NCBI RefSeq assembly: GCF_900313065.1
Contig: NZ_OMPU01000011.1
Span: 124,001 to 188,000 of the forward strand
Origin: Kiloniella sp. EL199
Lineage (GTDB): Bacteria; Pseudomonadota; Alphaproteobacteria; Kiloniellales; Kiloniellaceae
Direction of reading: 5' to 3'
Length of the DNA: 64,000 nt
Shown here: positions 8,023 through 17,890 of the stretch, in pieces
How the letters are laid out: the number at the start of each line of letters is the position of its first letter
Numbering within the stretch: position 1 is the first letter of the stretch
The notes under the pieces: model-generated
Database searches by the model: none
Seen by the model: the letters and a program-made list of their open reading frames with translations, nothing else
Told to the model about the DNA's origin: nothing
Made by a program: the position numbers and the translations under genes

Positions 8023-8586
8023 ATGGTCCAATTGACACGTATTTACACAAGAGGCGGCGACAAAGGTAAAACGTCGCTTGGTTCCGGGAAACGCGTTCAT
8101 AAACACGACCTGCGTGTCGAGGCTTATGGGACTATTGACGAGACCAACGCCATCGTTGGTATTGCGAGATTGCACAGCAAAGATCTTGTTGATGATATTC
8201 TGGCACGTATTCAGAACGATCTCTTTGACCTCGGCGCAGACCTCTGTTGCCCGGAAGAAAAAGATCCTGAATATCCTCCCCTGAGAATCACTGCCGATCA
8301 GGTAGAGAGGCTTGAACAGGAAATAGATGATTTAAATGCTGACTTATCGCCTTTGAAGTCATTTATTCTTCCCGGGGGAAATGAAATTGCAGCTTACCTG
8401 CATCAGGCCAGAACCGTTTCACGCAGAGCTGAACGCTTGGTATCAGCGCTGAGTCAGACAGAGGAAATCAACCCTGAGGGATTGAAATATATCAACCGTC
8501 TTTCCGATTTGTTTTTTGTTCTTGCTCGCCATGTCAATGACAAGGGAGCAAAGGACGTGCTCTGGATACCCGGGGCAAACCGATGA
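8023..8586 (+). CDS. pduO: cob(I)yrinic acid a,c-diamide adenosyltransferase, PduO type
   Basis: It transfers adenosine from ATP to cob(I)alamin to make adenosylcobalamin, the cofactor of Ecm and methylmalonyl-CoA mutase. The 187 residues carry the PduO-type ATP-binding start TRGGDKGKTSLG (residues 9-20), then DETNAIVG and the helix RTVSRRAERL with the conserved arginines. The C-terminal INRLSDLFFVLAR is typical. The start ATG at 8023 lies after a 174-bp gap in which no cobalamin riboswitch is visible. Its position next to etfBA and near ecm suggests a supporting role for acyl-CoA carbon rearrangements. Confidence 0.92.
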   Translation: MVQLTRIYTRGGDKGKTSLGSGKRVHKHDLRVEAYGTIDETNAIVGIARLHSKDLVDDILARIQNDLFDLGADLCCPEEKDPEYPPLRITADQVERLEQEIDDLNADLSPLKSFILPGGNEIAAYLHQARTVSRRAERLVSALSQTEEINPEGLKYINRLSDLFFVLARHVNDKGAKDVLWIPGANR

Positions 8587-8614
8587 TCTTCGGGAGAAAG
8601 TCTCCAGGGGATCA
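8584..8614 (+). other. Strong hairpin beginning at the pduO stop codon
   Basis: The stop codon TGA opens an inverted repeat. 8584-8591 pairs with 8607-8614 (with two G-T pairs), one G-A mismatch follows, then GGAGA (8593-8597) pairs with TCTCC (8601-8605) around AAG. No T-tract follows, so it is not a standard intrinsic terminator. It separates pduO from the etf promoter immediately downstream and may stabilise the 3' end. Confidence 0.4.
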
Positions 8615-8653
8615 TTGACAGTGTATGTCGGCAGGCCTAATCTTCCCGCCGAC
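8615..8653 (+). promoter_or_regulatory. Sigma-70-type promoter of etfBA with an inverted repeat across the -10
   Basis: TTGACA (8615-8620) and TAATCT (8638-8643) are spaced exactly 17 bp, about 95 bp upstream of etfB. An inverted repeat GTCGGC (8627-8632) / GCCGAC (8648-8653) brackets the -10 hexamer, as expected for an operator whose occupant blocks polymerase. The promoter call rests on near-consensus hexamers. The operator call is inference, and the regulator is unknown. Confidence 0.55.
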
Positions 8654-8736
8654 TGGCTGTTAGAGAGTAAAGTGACGGATCTTTAGATTCTTGTCATTTT
8701 GCTTAGGTAAAGCGCGAATATTAAGGATACTTCTAG

Positions 8737-9486
8737 ATGAAAGTACTCGTCCCAATCAAACGCGTTATAGACGCGAACGTGCAGGTTCGGGTTAAATCTG
8801 ACCAGACTGGCGTTGAATTAACAAACGTCAAAATGGCGATGAACCCGTTCTGTGAGATTGCGGTTGAGCAAGCTGTACGCATGAAAGAAGCTGGCATCGC
8901 CAGTGAGATCATTGTTGTTTCAGCTGGACCAGCCCAGGCTCAAGAAACCCTCCGTACTGGCCTTGCTATGGGCGCAGATCGTGGTATTCACATTCAAAGC
9001 GACGAAGATTTACAGCCATTGGCAATTGCCAAGCTGCTAAAAGCTGTTGTGGCAAATGAAGAACCAGGTCTCGTGATCCTTGGAAAACAGGCAATTGATG
9101 GTGACAACAATCAAACCGGTCAGATGCTTTCTGCCCTTCTTGGTTGGTCACAAGGCACTTTCATCTCTGCTGTAGAAGTGGCAGGTGACAAGCTAAACAT
9201 CACCCGTGAAGTTGACGGCGGCCTGCAAAAAGCAAGCCTTGCAATGCCGGCAGTTCTGACAGTTGACCTTCGTTTGAACGAGCCTCGCTATGCGTCGCTC
9301 CCAAACATCATGAAAGCAAAGAAGAAACCTATGGACGCGACATCACCTGCGGATCTTGGCGTTGATGTAGCACCGCGTATCAGCACACTGAAGGTGACAG
9401 AACCCCCAGCACGTGATGCTGGCGTTATCGTTGGTTCCGTTTCTGAACTGGTCGACAAACTCAAGAACGAAGCAAAGGTGATCTAA
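8737..9486 (+). CDS. etfB: electron transfer flavoprotein subunit beta
   Basis: EtfB is the AMP-binding half of the EtfAB heterodimer. EtfAB collects electrons from acyl-CoA dehydrogenases (here probably including Mcd) and delivers them to ETF-quinone oxidoreductase. The 249 residues match the family length. Visible signatures are [15 protein letters not shown] at the start, [14 protein letters not shown] (residues 110-123) and the ETF-beta pattern [22 protein letters not shown] near residue 187. It is followed two bases after the stop by etfA, so the two are co-translated. A near-consensus promoter lies upstream. Confidence 0.97.
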   Translation: MKVLVPIKRVIDANVQVRVKSDQTGVELTNVKMAMNPFCEIAVEQAVRMKEAGIASEIIVVSAGPAQAQETLRTGLAMGADRGIHIQSDEDLQPLAIAKLLKAVVANEEPGLVILGKQAIDGDNNQTGQMLSALLGWSQGTFISAVEVAGDKLNITREVDGGLQKASLAMPAVLTVDLRLNEPRYASLPNIMKAKKKPMDATSPADLGVDVAPRISTLKVTEPPARDAGVIVGSVSELVDKLKNEAKVI

Positions 9487-9488
9487 CG

Positions 9489-10421
9489 ATGTCTATTCTT
9501 GTTATCGCCGAACACGACAACGCAAGCATTAAACCTGCGACACTAAACACTGTTACCGCAGCAACACAGCTGGGTGATGACGTTCATGTTCTTGTTGCAG
9601 GCTCTGGCTGTGCCGCAGCTGGTGAAGCTGCTGCAAAAATTGCGGGTGTTTCCAAGGTTCTTGTTTCCAATGCTGCTGAATACGCACAGGACATTGCTGA
9701 AAACATTGCGCCATTGATCGTTAATCTTGCTTCTGGCTACAGCCACGTACTGGCACCAGCAACGACCTATGGAAAAAACATCCTTCCACGTGCGTCTGCT
9801 TTGTTGGATGTTCAGCAGATCTCAGAGATTACAGCAATTGAATCGGCAGATACTTTTGTCCGTCCGATCTATGCTGGTAATGCCCTGGCAACTGTTCAGT
9901 CTTCAGATGCAGTCAAGCTTATTACCGTTCGTGGTACCGCGTTTGACGCTGCAGCTGAAGAAGGTGGATCAGCCACAGTAGAAACTGTTGATGCAACAGG
10001 GAATGCCGGCCTTTCCACTTTTGAAGGCCAAGAGCTAACGAAATCCGAACGCCCTGAACTGACAACCGCTGGCGTTGTTATTTCTGGTGGACGCGGCATG
10101 CAGAACGGTGAAAACTTTGCAATGCTCGAGCGTGTTGCAGATAAACTTGGCGCTGCTGTTGGTGCGTCACGTGCTGCTGTGGATGCCGGGTATGTACCAA
10201 ATGACTATCAGGTCGGTCAGACAGGTAAGGTCGTAGCACCTGATCTCTACATTGCTGTAGGGATCTCCGGCGCTATTCAGCATCTAGCCGGCATGAAAGA
10301 CTCAAAGGTCATCGTTGCTATCAATAAAGACGAAGAAGCTCCAATCTTCCAGGTTGCTGACTATGGCCTGGTTGCGGATCTCTTCGATGCAGTTCCTGAG
10401 CTTGAAACAGAGCTTGGATAA
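9489..10421 (+). CDS. etfA: electron transfer flavoprotein subunit alpha
   Basis: EtfA binds the redox-active FAD of the electron transfer flavoprotein. The 310 residues start [11 protein letters not shown]. The C-terminal FAD domain carries [46 protein letters not shown] and [18 protein letters not shown], the classic ETF-alpha signature. The start codon lies two bases after the etfB stop. A good intrinsic terminator closes the operon at 10495-10527. It serves acyl-CoA dehydrogenases in general, and Mcd is the obvious local client. Confidence 0.97.
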   Translation: MSILVIAEHDNASIKPATLNTVTAATQLGDDVHVLVAGSGCAAAGEAAAKIAGVSKVLVSNAAEYAQDIAENIAPLIVNLASGYSHVLAPATTYGKNILPRASALLDVQQISEITAIESADTFVRPIYAGNALATVQSSDAVKLITVRGTAFDAAAEEGGSATVETVDATGNAGLSTFEGQELTKSERPELTTAGVVISGGRGMQNGENFAMLERVADKLGAAVGASRAAVDAGYVPNDYQVGQTGKVVAPDLYIAVGISGAIQHLAGMKDSKVIVAINKDEEAPIFQVADYGLVADLFDAVPELETELG

Positions 10422-10494
10422 GTTTTTTGCTTTATCTCTCTCACTTATTGAGACTTGATATTTCAAAGATCGATCTGCAATGATACCCTACGAC

Positions 10495-10527
10495 AAGACG
10501 CTATCAAACATGGTAGCGTCTTGTTTT
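10495..10527 (+). terminator. Rho-independent terminator of etfBA
   Basis: AAGACGCTA (10495-10503) pairs perfectly with TAGCGTCTT (10514-10522), extended inward by a T-G and a C-G pair around the loop AAACAT. GTTTT follows. This is a strong GC-containing stem plus U-run 74 bp after the etfA stop. Confidence 0.85.
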
Positions 10528-10552
10528 AAATTATAGAGTAGCGGAAAGGCTC

Positions 10553-11446
10553 GTGAGGAGTATGACTATTCAGGATATTAAATCCGTTGGCATTATTGGC
10601 GCAGGGCAAATGGGCAGTGGCATCGCACACGTTAGCTCGATTGCTGGCTTTGATGTTCACATGGTCGATGTCAATCAAGATCAACTTGATACAGCACTCG
10701 CCACCATCAAAAAGAACATGCAGCGCCAGGCTTCCAAGGGAAAGATATCTGAATCTGACATTACCACAGCCTTGGGAAGAATTAAAAATTCGCAGGAACT
10801 GGAAAGCCTTTCTGACTGCGATGTGGTTATTGAAGCTGCTACTGAAAATGAAGAAATAAAAAAGGATATCTTCCGCAAAGTTTGTCCTTTGATGAAACCG
10901 GAAGCCATTCTCTGTTCCAATACCTCGTCCATTTCAATCACGCGTTTGGCCGCAGTTACAAGTCGCCCGGGACAGTTCATGGGCATGCATTTCATGAATC
11001 CTGTTCCAATCATGCAACTTGTGGAATTGATTCGCGGCATTGCAACAGAGGCCGACACATATCAGGCTATAAAGGATATGACCCACAAGCTGGGCAAAAC
11101 GTCTGCTTCATCCGAAGACTTTCCAGCATTTATTGTAAACCGTATCCTTCTGCCTATGATCAATGAAGCAGTTTACACCCTCTACGAAGGTGTAGGCACA
11201 GTTGATTCGATTGATACTGCCATGAAACTGGGCGCGAACCATCCTATGGGACCATTGGAACTGGCCGATTTTATCGGACTCGATACCTGCCTTGCCATTA
11301 TGTCCGTACTTTACGACGGGCTCGCCGATACTAAATATCGCCCCTGCCCTCTACTGGTAAAGTATGTAGAAGCAGGCTGGGTTGGCAAAAAATCAGGCCG
11401 TGGTTTTTATGATTACGGTGGCGACACACCTGTGCCAACGCGTTAA
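10553..11446 (+). CDS. hbd: 3-hydroxybutyryl-CoA dehydrogenase
   Basis: It interconverts acetoacetyl-CoA and (S)-3-hydroxybutyryl-CoA with NAD(P). The N-terminal Rossmann fold has GIIGAGQMGSGIAH (near residues 13-26). NTSSISIT and the catalytic region GMHFMNPVPIMQLVE follow, and the C-terminal dimer domain has GKTSASSEDFPAFIVNR and GPLELADFIGLD. The start is uncertain. GTG at 10553 has GGAAAGG upstream; ATG at 10562 follows AGGAG but with one base of spacing. It sits just downstream of the etfBA terminator. Together with a crotonase elsewhere it could feed crotonyl-CoA to Ccr. Confidence 0.93.
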   Translation: MRSMTIQDIKSVGIIGAGQMGSGIAHVSSIAGFDVHMVDVNQDQLDTALATIKKNMQRQASKGKISESDITTALGRIKNSQELESLSDCDVVIEAATENEEIKKDIFRKVCPLMKPEAILCSNTSSISITRLAAVTSRPGQFMGMHFMNPVPIMQLVELIRGIATEADTYQAIKDMTHKLGKTSASSEDFPAFIVNRILLPMINEAVYTLYEGVGTVDSIDTAMKLGANHPMGPLELADFIGLDTCLAIMSVLYDGLADTKYRPCPLLVKYVEAGWVGKKSGRGFYDYGGDTPVPTR

Positions 11447-11466
11447 AACGAATTTACAAACCAATA

Positions 11467-11506
11467 AAGAAAGAGCAATCACAGTTTACGCAGATGGCTC
11501 TTTCTT
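11467..11506 (+). terminator. Probable terminator between hbd and tlpA (bidirectional)
   Basis: AAGAAAGAGC (11467-11476) pairs perfectly with GCTCTTTCTT (11497-11506), enclosing a 20-nt loop, between the convergent hbd and tlpA genes. The U-rich 3' arm can act as the U-tract in either direction. The large loop lowers the certainty. Confidence 0.5.
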
Positions 11507-11559
11507 CATGCCTTACGGATGAGCTATTCAGACCCAATCCGAGATTTAATTCAGGCTTC

Positions 11560-12138
11560 CTATTTCGCTGTATAAAAATCAACCAGCGTTTTAACTTCTG
11601 GGGCATCCCATTCAAAAGGCCCGATGAGTGCCCCGACAATCATGCTCTCTTTGCTGATCAGATAAGTTGATGGTAGCCCCCGCAGCCCAAAAGCTCGAGA
11701 AACACGGCCTTTGGGATCAACATAGGCCGGTAAATTTTTCAAATCTTTATCTTCGAAGAAAGGTAGGACTTTTTTTAGCCCGGCTCTATCTTCAGAAAGA
11801 GTGACAACCCGAAACAGATCACTTCCCAATTCAGCCTGTAACCTGTCCAGATCCGGCATTTCTTTTACACAGGGCGCGCACCAGGTTGCCCAGAAATTCA
11901 AGAGAATAACCTGCCCCTCCATTTCCTTGAGTGAGCGGAGTTTTCCCTCTTCATTCTGAAAGGTTTCGATCGGCACTGGAATAGGTGGATCGAACAGAGT
12001 AAAGTTCCCTTCGAGTCGTCCTTCGAGTGGAGGTTTATCTATTGCTCCAGCTAATGATACGCTTATTAAAAGTGTTACAAATGCTGTGAATAGCATGTGA
12101 AGAAAACTGGACAGGCGAAGGGCTTTAATCTGGATCAT
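11560..12138 (-). CDS. TlpA-family thiol:disulfide oxidoreductase
   Basis: This is a membrane-anchored or exported thioredoxin-fold protein with the redox motif WATWCAPC in a TlpA/ResA-like context. It probably reduces periplasmic disulfides, for example during cytochrome maturation. The start ATG at 12138 gives MIQIKALRL followed by a hydrophobic export segment ending near SLAGA. A longer frame back to 12231 would overlap the argH start and is unlikely. The cis-proline LPSTYLI and Gly-rich GLRGLP elements of the fold are visible. It is divergent from argH with only about 50 bp between starts. Confidence 0.88.
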   Translation of the reverse strand: MIQIKALRLSSFLHMLFTAFVTLLISVSLAGAIDKPPLEGRLEGNFTLFDPPIPVPIETFQNEEGKLRSLKEMEGQVILLNFWATWCAPCVKEMPDLDRLQAELGSDLFRVVTLSEDRAGLKKVLPFFEDKDLKNLPAYVDPKGRVSRAFGLRGLPSTYLISKESMIVGALIGPFEWDAPEVKTLVDFYTAK

Positions 12139-12188
12139 TTGTACTAGTCCATAAAGTCGTAAGACCGAATAAGGCGAAAGAGAATACC

Positions 12189-13601
12189 GTGTCAGAACCA
12201 AAAACAACCAGCGAGACATCTGCGAATGCAATGTGGGGCGGACGCTTTAGCGTTGGACCTTCCGAAGTTATGGAAAAAATCAACGCTTCCATCGATTTCG
12301 ATAAACGCATGTCCGCACAGGATATTGCCGGGTCAAAAGCTCACTGTAGTATGTTGGTTAAGCAAGGTATTATCAGCACTGAAGATGGCAATGCAATACT
12401 CCAGGGTCTAGACACAATTTCGCGAGAAATTGAAGACGGCAGCTTTACCTTCTCAGCAGCACTGGAAGATATTCACATGAATATCGAAAACAGGTTGCGC
12501 GAGCTTATTGGCGATGCAGCAGGCAGACTTCATACAGCACGCTCGCGAAACGACCAGGTAGCAACGGATTTCAAGCTTTGGGTTCGAAGTGCGATTGACG
12601 AATTGGACAAGCAAACGGGTCTTCTGATCGAAGCTTTGATCAAGCAGGCAGAAGAAAATTTCGACGTTATTATGCCCGGCTACACCCACCTTCAGGCAGC
12701 TCAGCCTGTGACATTTGGTCACCACATGCTTGCCTATGTTGAAATGTTCGGGCGTGACAGAAGCCGACTACAGGATTGCCGGAAACGATTGAATGAATGT
12801 CCGCTGGGTGCTGCCGCTTTAGCCGGAACATCTTTCCTCATCGATCGGCATATGACAGCTGAAGCGCTCGGCTTTGAACGCCCAACGGCAAATTCACTTG
12901 ATTCAGTATCTGATAGAGATCACGCACTAGAATTTATGTCTTCTGGCGCAATTCTAGCAACTCACCTTTCGCGTTTTGCAGAAGAGCTCGTAATCTGGTG
13001 CTCTCAAGGTTTCGGCTTTGTCACACTTTCCGATGCCTTCACCACGGGCAGCTCTATCATGCCACAAAAGAAAAACCCGGATGCGGCAGAGCTCATTCGC
13101 GGTAAAGTTGGACGCGTCATAGGTTCAATGAACACCCTGTTTGTTGTCATGAAGGGTCTGCCCCTAACCTATGGCAAGGACATGCAAGAAGATAAAGAGC
13201 CTGTGTTTGATGCTGCCGACACGCTGATATTGAGCGTTACAGCCATGACAGGCATGGTCAGTGATATGGTTGCCAATCGGGACAAACTTCATGCAGCAAC
13301 AGCTGACGGATTTTTGACAGCTACAGACCTTGCTGACTGGCTGGTTAAGGAACTTAACCTTCCTTTCCGGGATGCCCATCACGTTACAGGTACAATTGTT
13401 AAACTAGCCGAAGACAAAGGCTGTGATATAAGTGATTTGAGCTTAGAGGAAATGCAAACTGTAGAAGCCCGCATTTCTCAGGATATATTCAGAGTTCTTA
13501 CTGTTGAACAGTCTGCACAAAGCCGCACAAGTTTTGGCGGCACGGCACCTGAAAATGTTAAGGCCGCTGCGAAAGCTGCCAGAGAGAGATTTTTGTCATG
13601 A
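12189..13601 (+). CDS. argH: argininosuccinate lyase
   Basis: ArgH splits argininosuccinate into arginine and fumarate, the last step of arginine synthesis. The 470-residue length is typical of the fumarase/aspartase superfamily member. Motifs visible are MWGGRF near the start, [12 protein letters not shown] (residues about 118-129), [12 protein letters not shown] and the catalytic-loop signature [12 protein letters not shown] (near residue 286). The start is GTG at 12189 with a purine-rich GGCGAAAGAG upstream. The 3' end overlaps the next gene by four bases (ATGA), so the lipoprotein is probably translationally coupled. Confidence 0.97.
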   Translation: MSEPKTTSETSANAMWGGRFSVGPSEVMEKINASIDFDKRMSAQDIAGSKAHCSMLVKQGIISTEDGNAILQGLDTISREIEDGSFTFSAALEDIHMNIENRLRELIGDAAGRLHTARSRNDQVATDFKLWVRSAIDELDKQTGLLIEALIKQAEENFDVIMPGYTHLQAAQPVTFGHHMLAYVEMFGRDRSRLQDCRKRLNECPLGAAALAGTSFLIDRHMTAEALGFERPTANSLDSVSDRDHALEFMSSGAILATHLSRFAEELVIWCSQGFGFVTLSDAFTTGSSIMPQKKNPDAAELIRGKVGRVIGSMNTLFVVMKGLPLTYGKDMQEDKEPVFDAADTLILSVTAMTGMVSDMVANRDKLHAATADGFLTATDLADWLVKELNLPFRDAHHVTGTIVKLAEDKGCDISDLSLEEMQTVEARISQDIFRVLTVEQSAQSRTSFGGTAPENVKAAAKAARERFLS

Positions 13602-13939
13602 AGCAGGCCCGAACCAGAAAACTAATTGAGACCGGAAAACAAACTGGGACCATGAAGCTAAATCGGATTGTACTGGGACAACAAGTTTTCAATAAAAGAT
13701 CTCTTGCAACAGCAACTCTTATTGGCGCAGGTTTACTTCTTGCCGCGTGCGGTAAAGTTGGGAGTCTTGATCGCCCCGGCGGAGATTGGGAATACCCACA
13801 ACAGTACCCTTATCCACCTGCCGTAACACCAAACTCTTCAACAACAGGCACGCAGAATACGGATCAACAAAACGCTATACCCGAGAGTTTACAAATACGT
13901 AAGAATTCGAAGGTCAAGACAAAGACATACGGACAGTAG
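13598..13939 (+). CDS. lptM: LptM-like small lipoprotein
   Basis: It is a small outer-membrane-type lipoprotein with lipobox LLAAC (cysteine near residue 51), followed by [16 protein letters not shown] and a proline/asparagine-rich tail. The C-G-x-x-G-x-L pattern after the lipobox resembles LptM (YifL), which in E. coli assists LptD maturation and sits near lysine-pathway genes. Here it sits directly before lysA, as in many proteobacteria. The start may be ATG 13598 (overlapping argH) or ATG 13652; the latter gives a more ordinary signal peptide. The LptM assignment is by pattern and context only. Confidence 0.65.
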   Translation: MKQARTRKLIETGKQTGTMKLNRIVLGQQVFNKRSLATATLIGAGLLLAACGKVGSLDRPGGDWEYPQQYPYPPAVTPNSSTTGTQNTDQQNAIPESLQIRKNSKVKTKTYGQ

Positions 13940-13944
13940 AAATT

Positions 13945-15216
13945 ATGAGTGCCTTTGAATACCGCCATGGCCAGCTTCATGTCGAAGATCTGCCACTGGA
14001 AGAAATTGCCCAGGAAGTTGGAACGCCTTTCTTTTGTTACTCCAGTCAAGCGATGGTGAATGCATACACCTCTTTTGCTGATGCCCTTGCAAAAGCTGGT
14101 GTTAAAGGTACAATTTGTTATGCGCTCAAGGCAAATTCTAACCAATCCGTTATCCAGACACTTGCCAAAGCTGGTGCCGGAGCAGACGTCGTTTCAGAGG
14201 GGGAATTACGCAGAGCATTGGAAGCTGGCGTTGATCCCAAGAAAATTGTTTTTGCCGGTGTAGGCAAAAAGCCATCCGAGATGGCTGTTGGTTTAAAAGC
14301 AGGCATTTTGCAGTTCAATGTTGAATCTTTACCTGAATTGGAAGCACTTTCGGCTGTCGCACAAAAAATGGGTATTACCGCCCCGGTTGCTTTCAGGATC
14401 AATCCCGACGTCGATGCAAAAACCCATGCAAAAATTTCGACCGGCAAAGCTGAAAATAAATTTGGAATTGACATTCCAAGCGTTCGGAACTTCGTTGAAC
14501 AAGCCAAAACACTGCCCAACATTGCGGTCGAAAGTCTGGCAGTTCACATCGGTTCACAGTTAACGGATGCCAGCCCCTTTAAAGATGCCTTTGCGCGATT
14601 GGCAAGCCTCTACAAAGAACTTCAAAGCGCTGGCCTTCCGCTAAAGCGGATTGATTTTGGTGGCGGACTAGGCATTCAATACAAAGACGAGACGCCACCA
14701 GACCTCACCGAATATGCACAGGCTGTTAGTGAAGCCATGCAAGACCTGGATGCCGAGTGTATTTTTGAACCAGGGCGTTTTTTGGTCGGTAATGCAGGCG
14801 TTCTTGTCACGGAAACCATTTATGTAAAGGATGGCACAAATCGCCGTTTTCTGATCATTGACGCCGCCATGAACGATTTGATCAGGCCGTCGCTTTATGA
14901 TGCCTGGCACGACATCACACCATTAAAGCAGCCCCTTAACGATGCTGCACTCACCCCTTGTGATATCGTTGGTCCAATCTGTGAGTCTGGTGATACCTTT
15001 GCTACTCAACGCCCTCTTCCAGAAATAGAAGCGGGTGATTTATTAGCAATGGAATCAGCGGGTGCCTATGGTGCAGTAATGGCCTCAAGCTACAACACAC
15101 GACTGAATGCTCCCGAAATTTTGGTCAAAGATGATCAATATGCAATTGTACGAAAGCGTATTGATTATGATACACTTATAAAACAGGACATTCTGCCTCA
15201 ATGGTTGTCAGAATAA
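13945..15216 (+). CDS. lysA: diaminopimelate decarboxylase
   Basis: LysA decarboxylates meso-diaminopimelate to L-lysine using PLP. Lys62 in CYALKANSN is the PLP lysine. HIGSQ, DFGGGLGI, EPGRFLVGNAG, the substrate-binding CESGDTFA and the C-terminal MESAGAYGAVM are all present. The 423-residue length is standard. It follows the small lipoprotein by five bases in the argH-lptM-lysA unit. dapD and dapE of the same pathway are at 59-61 kb. Confidence 0.97.
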   Translation: MSAFEYRHGQLHVEDLPLEEIAQEVGTPFFCYSSQAMVNAYTSFADALAKAGVKGTICYALKANSNQSVIQTLAKAGAGADVVSEGELRRALEAGVDPKKIVFAGVGKKPSEMAVGLKAGILQFNVESLPELEALSAVAQKMGITAPVAFRINPDVDAKTHAKISTGKAENKFGIDIPSVRNFVEQAKTLPNIAVESLAVHIGSQLTDASPFKDAFARLASLYKELQSAGLPLKRIDFGGGLGIQYKDETPPDLTEYAQAVSEAMQDLDAECIFEPGRFLVGNAGVLVTETIYVKDGTNRRFLIIDAAMNDLIRPSLYDAWHDITPLKQPLNDAALTPCDIVGPICESGDTFATQRPLPEIEAGDLLAMESAGAYGAVMASSYNTRLNAPEILVKDDQYAIVRKRIDYDTLIKQDILPQWLSE

Positions 15217-15289
15217 TATAAGCAACCTTTTCTCCCCTCTTTAAAGGGCGGTATGTCCAAATGAGCCTACCAAAGGAACATATGGACCG

Positions 15290-17851
15290 ATGGATAGTAC
15301 CGCCCAAAGAAGATCGCAGCTAAAGAAACAGGCCGCAAGACAGAAAACAAGGCCAGAGCTTGGATTACCGTGGAAGATTCAGGCTCAAACCACCTTGGCT
15401 CAAATCGTCCTGTTTTGGGAAAACTTCTGGAAAGCATCTTGGCTGTTCTGGGGAACTCTTGGCGCTGTAACTACACTTATTCTTCTTGATCTCCTCGCTC
15501 AGTTCCCGATCTGGGGGCATATTACCTTCCTTGTCTTATCTGGAATTCTGATCATCTACGGTGGCATAAAGGCGCTTGTGGGAACAAAGTTTCCAACCCG
15601 TTATGAAGCTTTGAGACGCCTTGAACAAGATAATCATCTCTCTCACCGCCCTTTGAGCAGTCTCGATGATCGCCCCATAAAAGTATCAAAGGACGGCCTT
15701 GGTCTTTGGCTTAACAACAAAAAACGCCTGGCTGCCTCATTCAGTTCGCTAAAACTAACACGACCAAGCCCTCAGCTTTTTAAACTGGATCCCTATGGGC
15801 TACGCGCATTAATTATAGTGGGGCTCTTCATCGCCACTTTTTCATTGCATCAATGGCCAGATCGGCTGGCTTCTGCTTTTGAACTCAAGAAACTAACATC
15901 TATAACAGATCAACAGGGAACAACCTTTAGCCTGTGGTTAACTCCGCCGGACTACACCGGAATATCCCCTCTTTTTTACGATCAGAGCTTTGCACCACCT
16001 GAAGAAATAAACCTTCCCAGAGGAAGTAAAGTAATTGCTCAGTTCCACGGCGAAGAAACGGCACCGGATATTCAACTCGATGCACGTGCCTTCCCAACAG
16101 AGCAAACAGGTAAGCTCAATCATCAAAGTGAATTTACGATACAGCAAAGCGGCACATTACAGATTGGGGGGGCATTCACCACATTACTTAGTACCAAGAT
16201 TAACCTCATTGAAGATTCTCCGCCAAAGATCTTTCTAACGGAACAGCCCCAAGGTAATGACTTGGGATTACTCAGAATCAACTACGAAGCTCATGATGAT
16301 TATGGCACCAATCTGTTGACCATAGAATTTTGGCCTACAGATAGTACCGGGAAAACAGAAAGTACCGAAAAAACTCAAATAGAGGTTCCACTCCCGGCCA
16401 GTAAAGTCGCTGCATACAAAGGACAACACTATCTGGATCTGACAGACAATATCCTCGCTGGCGAAGAGGTCTGGTTTCAGCTTTCTGTACGGGATGTTAT
16501 CGGGCAAAGAAGTCAAACTGACACCATAAAGATTACAATCCCTGAGCGTGATTTCACGCATCCCTTGGCCCAACAGCTTGTACAACTTCGCAAGGATCTA
16601 AACATTCCGGGAAACAAGCTGGATGTTATCGCAACGCTCGGGTTACTGGTGAAAGAACCGGCAACTTATAATCACGATAGCCTCGTGGCTTTAACAATGA
16701 GTATTGCCGGGAAACACCTGCTGTTTGATCACACGCCATTAGCTGTAAAAGAAAGCCAGAATATTCTTTGGAAAACAGCATTGCACCTTGAAGATGGTCG
16801 CATCAGCACGGCGCAAAGAGAGCTTAGAAACATTCAACAGCAATTACGTGATGCCCTTAGTTCAAATGCAGATCAGAACGAAATTTCACGCCTTATGGAC
16901 CAATTACAACAGGCCGTGGATCAACTGCTGACCAATATGCTGGAAGATTTCTTAAACAACGCCGACAAAAAAAACCCTGCACAATCATCCGAAAATGCGC
17001 AAACGATTGAAAGTAAAGATCTCCAGAACATGATCGAACAAGCCCGTATGCTTGCTGAAAATGGATCAATGGAAGAAGCAATGGAGATGCTGTCTCAACT
17101 TCAAAATATGCTCGAAAACCTTGCCTTTCAACAAGGTCAACAACCTGGCAACAATGCCAATGATGTGGGGCGGGAAACCTTTGAGAAGCTTCAAGAACTT
17201 ACAAAGAGACAGGAAGAGCTTCTTGAAAATAGCTATAAACGGCAACAAGAAGCCCAGAAGCAGCAAGAAGGCAATGGAGCTAAACCCTCTCCTCAGACCA
17301 TGCCGGGCGATGGTCGTCCCGGGGAACAGGCCAGAGAACAAAGAGACGAGCGCTATCGCGATGCCAAAAGTCAGGAACGTATAAGACAAGAACTCGAACA
17401 GATGATGGAAAATATTCAGGAATTACTGGGTAATTTACCTGAAGATTTTGATCAGGCTGAACAGTCCATGGGCATTGCCCGAGATGCCCTTCGTGGTCAG
17501 GACGGTGAAGGAAAAGAAAATGAACAGGCTGTTCGTGCTCAAACCAGAAGTTTGAGAAAACTTCAAAACGGCACTGAGCAAGCAGCTGAAAAATATTTAA
17601 AAATGCTCAGTCAGGCACCTGAACGGGGAAGTGGCTGGGTCAGAGGCAAAGATGGATCAGGGAGAGACCCATTTGGGCGAAACATCGGAAACAAAGGTGG
17701 CAGCATCGCCAAACAAGGTGTCCCTTTGCCAAATGAAACCGACGTTATGAGAAGCAGATCTATTCTTGAAGAACTCAGAAACAGACGAAATGACAGGCAA
17801 CGATCTAAAGAAGAGAGAACCTACATACAGAAACTACTGGAACGCTTCTAA
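15290..17851 (+). CDS. TIGR02302 / DUF4175 family large membrane protein
   Basis: This is an 853-residue member of an alphaproteobacterial family without a known function. Two N-terminal helices (about residues 55-75 and 80-100) and a third (about 165-185) anchor it. A long extracytoplasmic region follows, turning glutamine-rich and coiled-coil from about residue 500 (repeated EQARMLAENG-, MLSQLQNMLENL-type heptads). The basic C-terminus ends in RNRRNDRQRSKEERTYIQKLLERF-type sequence. ATG 15290 is used; AAGGAA lies 12 bases upstream and better fits an out-of-frame 13-codon ORF starting at 15282. It lies between lysA and cpdR, an order shared by many relatives. Confidence 0.85.
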   Translation: MDSTAQRRSQLKKQAARQKTRPELGLPWKIQAQTTLAQIVLFWENFWKASWLFWGTLGAVTTLILLDLLAQFPIWGHITFLVLSGILIIYGGIKALVGTKFPTRYEALRRLEQDNHLSHRPLSSLDDRPIKVSKDGLGLWLNNKKRLAASFSSLKLTRPSPQLFKLDPYGLRALIIVGLFIATFSLHQWPDRLASAFELKKLTSITDQQGTTFSLWLTPPDYTGISPLFYDQSFAPPEEINLPRGSKVIAQFHGEETAPDIQLDARAFPTEQTGKLNHQSEFTIQQSGTLQIGGAFTTLLSTKINLIEDSPPKIFLTEQPQGNDLGLLRINYEAHDDYGTNLLTIEFWPTDSTGKTESTEKTQIEVPLPASKVAAYKGQHYLDLTDNILAGEEVWFQLSVRDVIGQRSQTDTIKITIPERDFTHPLAQQLVQLRKDLNIPGNKLDVIATLGLLVKEPATYNHDSLVALTMSIAGKHLLFDHTPLAVKESQNILWKTALHLEDGRISTAQRELRNIQQQLRDALSSNADQNEISRLMDQLQQAVDQLLTNMLEDFLNNADKKNPAQSSENAQTIESKDLQNMIEQARMLAENGSMEEAMEMLSQLQNMLENLAFQQGQQPGNNANDVGRETFEKLQELTKRQEELLENSYKRQQEAQKQQEGNGAKPSPQTMPGDGRPGEQAREQRDERYRDAKSQERIRQELEQMMENIQELLGNLPEDFDQAEQSMGIARDALRGQDGEGKENEQAVRAQTRSLRKLQNGTEQAAEKYLKMLSQAPERGSGWVRGKDGSGRDPFGRNIGNKGGSIAKQGVPLPNETDVMRSRSILEELRNRRNDRQRSKEERTYIQKLLERF

Positions 17852-17890
17852 ATATCCCTATTATCAAGAAATAATACAGATAATTAAGCC

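Noticed and set aside
12139-12231. N-terminal extension of TlpA
   Set aside because: It overlaps the divergent argH start, and the export signal fits ATG 12138.
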